Source: Ascidia mentula
Taxonomy: Eukaryota > Chordata > Ascidiacea > Phlebobranchia > Ascidiidae
DNA length: 64,000 nucleotides
Assembly: GCA_947561715.1 (NCBI GenBank)
Contig: OX387198.1
Span: 14,322,001 to 14,386,000 of the forward strand
Reading direction: 5' to 3'
Every line of letters starts with the position of its first letter. The stretch's first letter is position 1. A program made the position numbers and the translations under genes. Positions 1-11,500 of the stretch are shown here, in pieces. The notes under the pieces were generated by a model that was given only the letters and a program-made list of their open reading frames with translations, did not search any database and had not been told where the DNA came from.

Positions 1-775
1 TAACGTTTAACAAACTTACCTATCATGGACATAGTGCAACGTATAGCGTGACTACCCTAACAATTAAGAAACTTACCTATCATGGACATAGTGCAAGGTA
101 TAGCGTGACTACCCTAACAATTAAGAAACTTACCTATGATGGACATAGTGCATGGTATAGCGTGACTACTCTAACGTTTAACAAACTTACCTATCATGGA
201 CATAGTGCAAGGTATAGCGTGACTACCCTAACAATTAAGAAACTTACCTATCATGGACATAGTGCAAGGTATATAGCGTGACTGCTCTAACGTTTAACAA
301 ACTTACCTATCATGGACATAGTGCAAGGTATAGCGTGACTACTCTAACGTTGAACAAACTTACCTATCATGGACATAGTGCAAGGTACAGCGTGACTACT
401 CTACCGTTTAACAAACTTACCTATCATGGACATAGTGCAAGGTACAGCGTGACTACTCTACCGTTTAACAAACTTACCTATCATGGACAGAGTGCAAGGT
501 ATATAGCGTGTCTACTCTACCGTTTAACAAACTTACCTATCATGGACATAGTGCAAGGTATAGCGTGACTACCCTAACAATTAAGAAACTTACCTATCAT
601 GGACATAGTGCAAGGTATAGCGTGACTACTCTAACGTTTAACAAACTTACCTATCATGGACATAGTGTAAGGTATAGCGTGACTACTCTTACGTTTAACA
701 AACTTGCCTATCATGGACACAGTGCGAGGTATAGCGTGATTCCCGTAACAATTAATGAAGTTACCTATCGATGAC
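1..775. repeat. 57-bp tandem satellite
   Basis: About 13.5 head-to-tail copies of a 57-bp unit (a few are 59 bp through an extra TA). Two variants differ in a block reading either ACAATTAAGAAA or ACGTTTAACAAA. Since 57 is 19 codons, the array stays open in one frame, but this is a by-product of unit length and not evidence of coding. The array runs off the left edge. It is followed at 776-905 by about 100 bp that reappears after a decayed version of the same array at 21700-21830, so array and tail belong to one dispersed repeat family. Confidence 0.9.
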
Positions 776-931
776 GCTGTACAGGTTAAATGATTTCAAT
801 TACTCCCCTTGGATGAAAATATGTACCCTCCCTGTTTTCCGCTGCAGTCACGTGTTTAGGTTACCGATTTTGTCCAGTTTACTGATCTTGGACGCTTACC
901 TATGTTAGCCGAACGTTACAGCCCTATATGG

Positions 932-1559
932 CAGGGTTGCCAGATTGGCGCTTTCGGCGCCAAATTCCCTGAATTTGGCTTTTTTCCATTTTGTCTGGCG
1001 CCCAAAATTTGGTTTGGCTTATTTGGCCCTTTTCTGGCGTTTTTCCTGTTAGCTTTGCGTTCGGAAGTTGTCCGGGCTGGTTCGTGACGAAACAGGTTCG
1101 CAGTATGCTTCTTTTCGGTAAAAAACGTCACGCATCACAGCCCAAGCTAGTTCAGAAGCGTTGCAAACTGTATGCCTGGGTAGCATAAACCAAAGTCCAT
1201 AGAAAACATTTCTATGACTTTTTCGTAAACTTGACTACTTCTTTAGTGACGTCATAATTTGAGTTTTGAAAGACTGTTTGTTAAAAGTTTGCGTAGCACT
1301 GGCACTGCTATGCACATAGAAAGACGGATATAATCCAAGAGCATAAATAAACAAAGAAGAGATTATATGTTACTCTACCACATGAATGTAATTTGCCTGT
1401 AAATACAATTGAACATATGTTCGGGAAGCAGAAAATTAAACAATACAGTATTTAAACGATTGGCTCTTTTCTGTTTCACTCAAAACTAGTTTTGGCGCTT
1501 TTTGGCGTTTTTTGTCGTGTTGTTTGGCTCTAAACAAAAAAAATATTCTGGCAACCCTG
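932..1559. mobile_element. non-autonomous hAT-type MITE, 628 bp
   Basis: The ends are short inverted repeats: CAGGGTTGCCAGA at the left and its complement TCTGGCAACCCTG at the right. An exact 8-bp duplication CTATATGG flanks it at 924-931 and 1560-1567. The CAGGG start and 8-bp target duplication are typical of hAT elements. No transposase reading frame is present. It split a repeat whose two halves lie at 776-923 and 1568-1625. Confidence 0.85.
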
Positions 1560-1567
1560 CTATATGG

Positions 1568-1625
1568 ATTGATGGGGAAATGAAACATTCACCGATTTAG
1601 CAGCCGAGGGTTGGGTGCGTTTGCC
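1568..1625. repeat. dispersed repeat shared with window end
   Basis: This segment just upstream of the TRPM copy A start codon is nearly the same as 63944-64000: both read through AAACATTCACCGATTTAGCAG and then a GTTGGG-rich tail. It is a dispersed repeat or the edge of a larger duplicated unit; the window ends before this can be decided. Confidence 0.6.
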
Positions 1626-1638
1626 AAAGCCAAGCAGC

Positions 1639-4600
1639 ATGTCCGGAAATCGTATATCTCCTTCACAGGGAAGTGGAACGAAGCTGCTTGGTAAAAAAAA
1701 CTATTCAAACACCACCACAGGTTTTACATCTATTGGTGTCGTCAGGTCCAACAAGGGTAATATAATCCCCACAAAATTTTCATCTGTGCAATATTCTTTT
1801 TTACTATGACGTTTTGCAGACTTTGACCATGGAGAGCTTGAGATTATTGGAGCAAAAAATGATCTAAAAACCTCGCAGGTTTGTTCATATTTTGTCAAAA
1901 CTTTACATGACTTGTTTGAATGCATTCCTGACAAATCCTGTTGAGTTTTTGCTTTGCAGTGGTTTTTGTACAAAACTGAATACAATTTATTTTCACTTTC
2001 AGTTCATTAAAGTTTCCCACAATATTCAAAATATTGGCAAAGTCTATGACCACATCAAACATGTTTGGAAACTCGAAGAACCAAATCTTATTGTTTCTGT
2101 AACTGGAGGTGCTCAGAACTTCAGAATGAAACCAAGACTTACCAGGATATTCAGGAAAAGTATAATTAACGTGGCTGTGGGCACAGGTGGGGTGATTTTG
2201 TATTTAAATGTTAAGACAGTATTTATGTAACGTGTAAAACTTATGTAAAGCTGTTGTTGTTTTCTCGATAACCACTTTTGGGTCTTAGGTGGTACTTTTA
2301 TAGTGCTTTATTTTCCATTATTTGTCATGGAAATAAATTGTGTATGTTGAGTAAAATATATAAAAATAATATATTTATATGTATAGATCTGTTTTGGCTT
2401 ATGTAGGAGCGTGGATTGTCACTGGTGGGACGAACTATGGTGTGATGAAACATGTTGGCAAGGCAGTGCAAGAGTACTCTGCTGCAAAGTCAAGAAAAGA
2501 AGCCGAAAAAGTAGTTGCATAGTTAGGATTGTCATGTTGGCTAATTTAAAACCTTGTTTTAAACAATGAAAATCCAGGTTTTAAATATTATATATACGTT
2601 GATAAAGTAATAATGATTATGATTGCTGGTTTGCATCAGATATGTCTGCTTTACATAAAGGCACTTAAATGTATCTAAATAAAAGACTGTTCAACCATTT
2701 CTGAGTGATGTTTACATAGTCATGTGTATTTCACAGGTTGTCACACTTGGAATAGCAACATGGGGAGTAATTCATGACCGGCAAAAAATACTTGCAGAAA
2801 AGAAGGTAAATTTAGCAATAACTGAAAACAAAAACTTATTAGACTTAATATCTGAACATTTGCAGCATGATGTTAGCAACCCAAAAGTAGGAGGTGTTCT
2901 GGACAAAAACCATTCCCATTTTATTATGGTTGATGATGGTTCAGAAGGGCTGTATGGCAAGGAAATAACATTCCGTGCTAACTTTGAGGAGTACATAGGT
3001 TTGTATAAGCTTGTTTTGACTTGCAACTGCGCAAATGAGCCATTATTATAATCAAAGAGAACTGCAGTTAAAACCTGTAAGGTCTTATCAGTAGTGCGCT
3101 CCACTTGGTTCGTCTTTGTTGATTGGTACCTAGTTTGGTACCCAACGGATCGACAATTGACCGAAAGGTACCACAAAGTGGAAATCTGTGTGCCTGCTAG
3201 TGTACACCCTGTCTGCAGCGCTCATTGGTTAAGTTATATAAAAATATTTTTTAGCCAAAAGCATTAAGCCTGGTGGAAGAGATATTCTCATAAGTTGTAT
3301 ACTTGTGCAAGGGGGTCCAGGATCATTAAAGGTAGTTTTTGATTATTACCTGTAAACTTATTCCGTATGTGATAATGTAGATTACACATGGTCATTTGTT
3401 TCAGACTGTTAATGAAGCTTTGAAGGCAGGGACTCCTGTAGTAGTGGTTGGTGGTTCTGGACAATGGGCAAACATTTTGGCAACACTTTGCACCAGACAA
3501 GGAGAAGCAAAAGTGAATCAAAAGCTAATAGAAGAACTTTTGCAAGGTATATCTGAACAGCATTATATCATTTTTTCATATATGTTTATGTTTTTGTGGC
3601 CAACGTTTAAAAAGTAATCTCCATTGAATGATGGGTTGATCATTGTTTCAAGTCGAACAATTTGGTCAGCAGTTCTGTCCAATGTTTGTGTAGTTTGTGA
3701 CTGTTCACGTCTTGAGAAAAATGTCAACTGGATAAATAAATATGTACAGACTATATATATAAACAAAGACTCTTCCAATTTTTTATTGAACAATACCTTT
3801 GTTAAAATAAAGCATCAAAAATAGTCGTGAATACACGCTGATCAATGTAGAATTTTATTTACCAGAGAATATGATGAAATGGAAAACAAATGATGATCTG
3901 TCAAAGTGGACATACATGGCTGAGGAATGTGTGAAGAACAAGCACTTAATTACTGTCTTTCAACTTGACACACCAGACAGTGTACAAGAGCTGGATGTTG
4001 CTATTCTACAGTCATTACTGCTAGGTGTGGTTCTATGAATAATGTATACAGTGGTATAACAAAACTGCACAGAATTACCAGCTGTGTCATGCTGAGTAAA
4101 GGGTAAAATTCTTGAAACGATTGTTTTGTTGTTACCATTCTACACTTTTATGAGATTCAACCATAGATATTGTGTGCTGAGTAAACAGCACTTTCTTTTA
4201 CAATGACTTCTCAATGTTTGAACTTAACTCCCTGTGCCAACACTTGTTAAACATATATTCCTGATATTTTGAAGTTAATGTTATAAACTAGGTAATGTAT
4301 ATACTATATATTCTGTGTATGGACAGGTGCACTCTGTGTTTAACCAAGATTTGAATCCGGTTGGATTTTCTTGCCAATAACTATCCGTATAGCAACCTAT
4401 TCTGGGGTGAAAAGTCAATGCTACAAAAAATTGCTTAAAATACATCCAGCTGACTGAACAAATTGTTATCCCCTTTAGACAGAACTGCCTTTCTTTGATT
4501 ATAGCTAGATTGTGTTCAGACATCTGTGATAATCATACCTTTTTGATCTGACTAGTCTTTTATAGTCTTAAGTATGAACCTTTTTTCATTGAAAGTGAAC

Positions 4601-5512
4601 AGAAATAAATTTCTCTTCAACTCAAAATAGTTTGTTTGTGGAAACATGTAAGCATGGATTTCTATATTCTTTCATTTTAATTTTCATCGGTAAAAAGCCA
4701 TGAAAATAGATGTTAAACATAAAGTGACCTGTCTGAGTTTGCAGTGAAAATTCACTACTTTGCTTACATATACCTATGTTGTTCTTGGCAGCTGACGCAC
4801 AGAAAGACGAAGGAAAAACAGAACGACAACTAGAGCTGGCTCTTGCTTGGGACAGAAGTGACATCGCAAGTTCACACATTCTCACTGATGATTGCAATAT
4901 CAGCCAGAAAGTACTTACAATGATTTTTGTGGATGCTGTTAAGAAGGTAAGATAAAGTAGTTGCTAAAAATGATCAGTAAAAAACTTGTTTTTCAATGTT
5001 GATCAATGCATTTTTTTTTGATGTTTTTTTTGTACTACACTAAATTTCCGGCACTTGACAAACTGTACCTTTTTTTAAATATTTGCCCTTATTTTAAAGA
5101 ATGTTGCAGACAAGAGAAAAATGCTCATTTGTTAGAAACACAACTTTTTTTGGTCTTAGTTTTTTGTCAAGTGGTTCCTATAGTTTTTATGGCATTTTAC
5201 ACTGATTGAAATATTATCACAATAAATCACGAATTTGAACTACTTCTTCATGAAAAGTTTTTTTCCTGTTTGTTTGGTTTTGGTCAATGGTAACCCTGCC
5301 AATTCTGTATACTACGTTGTTTTGCAGGATAATGCAAAATTTGTTCAAGTTCTTCTCGAATATGGCTTAGATGTGAGAACACACCTATCATGGGATATAA
5401 TAATAGATCTTTACAGAAGCATTCCTGAATCACCAACATATTGCAAACAAATGCTGGAAAAGAAATCCCTATCAAACAATGTGGAACTCTTTGACAGGGA
5501 AGCACTCACAAG
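1639..5512 (+). other. copy A exons 1-11: N-terminal MHR region
   Basis: Exons: 1639-1690, 1820-1878, 2003-2186, 2407-2510, 2737-2805, 2866-2998, 3255-3331, 3405-3546, 3866-4024, 4792-4946, 5328-5512. They encode the conserved TRPM N-terminal homology region. Landmarks are SVTGGAQNF in exon 3, [17 protein letters not shown] in exon 4, [13 protein letters not shown] in exon 5, [19 protein letters not shown] in exon 6, VQGGPGSLK in exon 7 and [16 protein letters not shown] in exon 8. In TRPM2-type channels MHR1/2 forms one of the two ADP-ribose pockets. These exons are the part shared with truncated copy B. Confidence 0.9.
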
Positions 5513-8500
5513 GTACAGAATGGCCCAAAACTGCCCATGTTCGGGTCCAGTGAACATGCTGAATGTGCCCAGATTTATTTAGTTGCTACCGGAACCAAGT
5601 AGGGTCTTACATTGGATTTACAAGTCTTTAAGGTTCATACTGAACATTGCAGTTGTGCCAATCTACCAGTCGAATAAAAAAAATTAAACCGAAAACACAG
5701 ATTTGAACATATTCAGTTTACTGGGATACAAAGGCTTTGTTGAAATTTGAGCTTTGGCTTGTTTAAATCATCCTGTATGTTCAAAAATGCTTTGGTTTTA
5801 TGCAGGGTGTAGTGCTGCACCCGGCTGTACAAAATTACCTCTACAATGTATATAGTCTACATATAAATATATAAATAAAGTTTAAAACCTTTTTTTTTTA
5901 TTTTGGTTTCATTTGACTAAAATTATGTGATTTTACACATTTGTTATTTAAAGCTTTTACAGGAGTGTTATATATACCTATTTTTTCTTCAGTGTAATGG
6001 AAAAATTGCTGGGGCCTTCGTATAAACAAGTGACTAATGAGGTGAACTTTTAATTGCAACTAATGTAGGCTACCATACTTCAGTACTAATTGGTTTCAGA
6101 AAGACGCATATGTCTTCACAACTTTCACCATGTTAAATTTGATCATATGACTTGTTAGTTGATGCATATACATACATATTATATAATCAAACCGAATATT
6201 TGGTGTATAACCATTTCCATAGGTATTAACATGTAAAGTACTCTCGCACCTAAAACGTTATTAAATATATAAATTTTTACTAGTTAATTTAACCAGAATC
6301 AACGGAAGTACGTTTGAAAATTAAATTTTACTACTGATTATGTAGAACCTGAAACCCATTGACGCACTGAGAGAAGTCTTCCAGTGGTCGGTGCTAATGA
6401 ACAGAAAGGAATTGGCTCGGGCTATTTGGGAATCAATGATTGACCAACTGCCGGCCGCCGTCGCAGCAACAGCAATGCTGAAGGAAATGTCCAAGATGAG
6501 TTTCGCAAAAACGTCGGTAAGAACATTAGCACACCCGAAAATCCTGTGTATTTTTATTTTTCGCTGCTTATTCATTGTAAACCGTACAACATCATCATAC
6601 CACTGTCGGTACTTCATTTTAGCCTTTATTGATATTGTTGCAAGGTATTAACAGGTTAACGTTTTTCTTCACACAACTAGAACTTTTTGTTTGCGTATAG
6701 CTGTGAAGATTTTGTTAGTGCGAAGGGCCCAACCCGGCAAGTTTGTACTACCATTGCTAAAAAATTTAAAAAGATCAGTTTTGTACCCGCTGACCAATCT
6801 CATTATCAAAGGAAGTTTGTCCAAACCCATCTTGTTTAGTTTGCAGCACTCTACATGTCGTGGAAGATATTTTAAACCATGTATATCCAACAGTTATGGA
6901 AAGATATGTTTCCTACGTCGAAATCTGTTGACTTTCATGTAAAGTAAACATATTTCGCTGAAAAGCATCGTCAGTGCCTGTAAAAAACATCATAAAAGGA
7001 TTAAAGCACACCAAAAAAGGATCATCTGCCCTCCAGCTCAACATGAAAGTCAAAAGATTTTAACCTCGGAATGTCTTTCCATAAATGTGGTCGAAACCAA
7101 ACGGTGGAAAGCGCTGCGATCACGGAATGGGAGCGATTCCCTGAATCTTTTATTAGGCATGTATATCTAAATTCGTTTGTTGTTCGTTCTCAGCGCGACA
7201 GTCTGAACGAACACGCCGAGGAATACGCGTCAATCACTCAGGATATTCTCACCCAGTGCATGAAGGACGACCCTAAGAAGACTAAGAAACTTTTGACAAG
7301 AAAACATCCGAAGTGGAGAGGACTTGACTGCATGCAAATGGCAGTGGACGCCTCCAGTAGAGTGAGTTAATTATTGACGAAAATTTGTTGGTTGCAGAAA
7401 CACTGAAAGCGTTGTTTTCCACTAAATGTCGGCACCGTATTAAAGCTTATGATGAGCAATGCGACCTCAATATGTCATTTAATTGCATGCCTTTACCCGT
7501 TTTGTCCCCACAACTTAACACTGTAGTTGGAAAACAGAACGTTCTGAACGACATACCAGTTTCGTTTACCTCTATGCAACAATAGTTCGTTACGGTTGGG
7601 AGTATCATAAATAAAGGGTGGTGTACAAGTACCGGAAATTATTCACAGTAGCGCACACGTTCCAACCCAGCACGTTTTGTATGGTTATGGTGTTTGAAGC
7701 TAAATTCATCAAGCTAACGATAACATTACTATCCAATATTGCGGTTCTGTCTTTGGGTGTGAGCGATTTGAAGCATTACCGTGCAAAAATTAAACTTAGA
7801 TTTAAAAACCAGTGTATTGAGCTGCAAAGGTTTTATCGGGATTAAGTAATGGATCTCTCTTAAACTTTGGCTTGTTTAAATCATCCTGCATGTTTAAAAT
7901 TGCTTGTGGTTTTGTACAGGATGTGGTGGCGCACCCGGCTGTACAAAATTACCTCAACAGTTTGTGGAAAAATAACATGAACTTCAACGAATGGAAAGGC
8001 TACATACACCTTTTGTTGGCCGTTGTATTCATTTTCCCTCTTTATTGGATCGATTTCTCTGAAACGGATGAAGTTGAACCGAAGCAAATTGAAGGTTCGT
8101 TATTGATTTATCGACAAATAAGATATAAAAATAATCTTACTGATTTTTAATCCAGACGTTGAAAATGGTGGAACTGAAATTGTAAAAAAAGCGCCGCCAA
8201 AAACAAAGTTTGTTATCTTTCATGGAGCTCCGGTCACCAAATATGTAGTTAACATCATTTTTCACCTGGTGCGTTTATCATCAAATTTTAGCATGCATAA
8301 CCAGGATTTTGAGAAACGGAATATTTTTAGTTTTTAACAGTTTTTTCTTACTATGTAATTGTTTTAAGTCGTGATGTAACTGACATTAAAAACCTAATCG
8401 TTTTTCGACTTTTGTTTTAGTTGTTCCTGATATTGTTCAGTTACATTTTACTCTTCAACTTCTTTCCCTACACGGGCTCAGTTTCGACACTGGAGGCGCC

Positions 8501-11500
8501 TTCAATACCAGAGTGGTTGTTGGTTGTTTGGTCTCTGATCCTTTCCTTGGATGAGATATTCGCGGTTGGTTTCCAAACACAAAGAATAAATGAAGATTCA
8601 TGTTACCAAATGGTTTACGTTTATTTCAGATTGTTAGACCGAGGAACATAAACTTGGCACAGAGCGTTCGGTTTTGGTTTGCTGATCTCTGGAACAAAAT
8701 TGATACCCTTGCTCTACTGCTCTTCTTGTTGGGTTTCCGATTAAGGTTTGTTACACAAGCATAAGTTTGTTGTAAGCAACGTCAAGAATGACAACGAAAC
8801 AATCGTTTTTTCAGGTTTCACTCTGATTTGAATCCCTCGCGAATAATCCTGTCTCTTTCGTTTATTGGTTACTGCATTCGGTTGCTGCATGTTTTCACTT
8901 TGAGTCAAACAATCGGACCGAAAGTTGTCATGGTCGGCAATATGGTAAGGAAAGATAATGAAGCCAAAAATACATGGGTGGAAGAGCCACATGTGGCTCC
9001 GAATCTGTGTTGCCGACCTCGGCAATATATTGCTTATGACTTTGTGACATGTGAGATCTGTTTTTTTTCGTAAAAGTTGAAAGATCTCTGGTTCTTCGTG
9101 TTCATCGTGGCCATCTTTCTATTCGCTTACGGGGTGACAAGCCAGGGAATGCTTTACCCGAACGAGACAAGAATTGGAACGGCGATCTACGGTATCTTCT
9201 ACAAACCTTACTGGCAAATATACGGCGAGCTTTTCCTCGACGAAATAAACTACGACCCGGGTGAGTATTGACTAATGCTGAATGGAGGGAGAATTTTCCT
9301 CTACTTTTTCAGCCAATCACTGCAATAACAGACCTTTACCACTTTCCCACCAAACTTTTACGCAACCCCCCATCACAAACAATTATAGCGTTTTCATTAA
9401 TAATATTTTTATGGAGAATAATCTGACCTGTTCATAAAAAGTTAAGCCTGGTCATTAGAAATTTGCAATTCTGTTTTTACGTTTTTGAAGTATCATATTT
9501 CTTTTTTTAACTTTAAGCTTCTTCTGCGTTCAAATGCACGAACAACCAAACGTTGATAAACACCGGTTACCAGCGTTGCCCACAGCAACAAGATGCGGTT
9601 CCAGTGATTTCAGCCTTCTACATGTTGCTAGCCAACATCCTACTTCTCAACCTTCTTATCGCTATGTTCAGGTATAATATTTTCGGGTTTGTATTGGAAT
9701 TATAATAACTAAAACATTGCTACCGATAATCCATTGTGTGGCTTGTAATGACTTCCAAAAACATTTACATAACGTGACAGCATAAAATACATCCATGTTG
9801 CTATAGCCACACGTTCAACACGCTCGAAAAAAAAGCCAAGTCTACTTGGAAGTTTCAGCGATTCAAATTAATCGAAAAATATCGAAACCGACCACCTCTG
9901 CCAGCTCCGTTTAGTGTAATTTGGTATCTCGTGAAGGCCCTCGAGCACATATTCTGCGACACAAGCACAGCAAAAAATCAAGGTTATATTTCGCAGGTGA
10001 GTCCGAAGCCTTTTCATGCCTTTTAGTAATTTCATTCAACCTTATTTGATTGATATCCGCTAAGTTTCCTACTTTATAAGTGCGTTATTCTGATATATTT
10101 ATGTATCTCTGATATTAACATTTCATTGTTCTCGTCTTGTATAAATCCCAACATACATTTTAAAACTTCCGACCAATTTGTAGATAAAAAAAAAGAATGA
10201 TAAAAGGTATTTGGATGAATTCGAGAAGTGCATCACTGACAAATATCTGAAGAAAGCTAAGGATGACCCAAACTTGTCGACTCGGAAACAAGACCGGGAT
10301 GTTCTACAAATCGACTCTTTGAAAAGGTGTCAAAAGACCTCCCTGTTAAAGTGTCTTAATGCAAGAAATGCTGAAAAACTCTAGGCCAAAACTTAAGACA
10401 ATTTCTACCTACATACCAGGAAATTTGCAACCAAAGTTATTTTCTTCATATTTTAGGCAAGTTACTGCTAACGATGACCGCGTAAAGAAACTGGAAGAGA
10501 AGCTGGGACAAGCAAACGAGTCTCTGCAGTGGATTATGCAGGCGATGCAAGACAACAATACAGTGCCACAAAATCTAGAACAAAATGGTAAGGAACGAGT
10601 GTTTTGCACTTCATCTGCTACTTCACATATTTATAAGAATTTTACGAAATAGAAAAATCAGAACAAAATTTTTAGTTAAAAGTTTGTTTTGGTAAATTAG
10701 TATGAAGATTTTGAAAAGGAAAGCCAAAGCTAGAATGCTGTTGATCATATTATTAGTAAACCTTTCGAACACATACTGGGTGCATCATCAGTACTACAGT
10801 GAACTGCTTGCAGAAAAGCGTCGGGGTAATTATCTAATATGATCAACAGCATTCCAGCTTTGGCTTTCCTTTTCAAAGTCGTTAACTCCAGATATTTTGC
10901 ACCCAAAATGATGATTTTTATCCTATTTTCCCAGTGCACGTGAAGGCGCTGACGAGTCCATATCCACAAAGCAACGTGGATCGTTTTCCTGTTCCTCGGA
11001 TATTAGTGTCGTGGACGGTGAGAAAGTCTCATTTTTATTTTTTTTTCGTATCAAAACTACCACCTTACGTTGTTTGTAACCGCTAAACGACTTTTCTAGA
11101 TCTCAATGGCGTCGTACCAACCTAAATTTCACACGTCTAGAAAAGTTTTAAATAAACCACCATGGGCTGATCCGCCACTAGAGGGCACTATAGACAATCC
11201 GCGTCCACGGTTCAACGCTGAGGATTCTAACTACAAAGTGGACAGACGAAGTTACATGGGGAAATACCCTATTGTCAACAACATACCAAGGTAATCCTAT
11301 TGTATTTTCTAGGTAAAGGGAAGTGAGACATGTTTCAACACAACATTCTAAAGCGGAAACTTGGAATGAAATAATTGCAGTAAATTACCGTGTAGATATA
11401 ATGCAGAAATCCCATGGGTCGCACTGGAATCTGTGGCCGCGGTTTGCTTGGAAGATACGGACCCAATTATGCTGCTTACCCAATTGTAACTCGATGGGTG

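Noticed and set aside
48..774. Open frames encoding a 19-residue repeat in the left-edge array
   Set aside because: 57-bp satellite of non-coding type: some units carry a 2-bp insertion that breaks frame, and related decayed copies elsewhere are not open.
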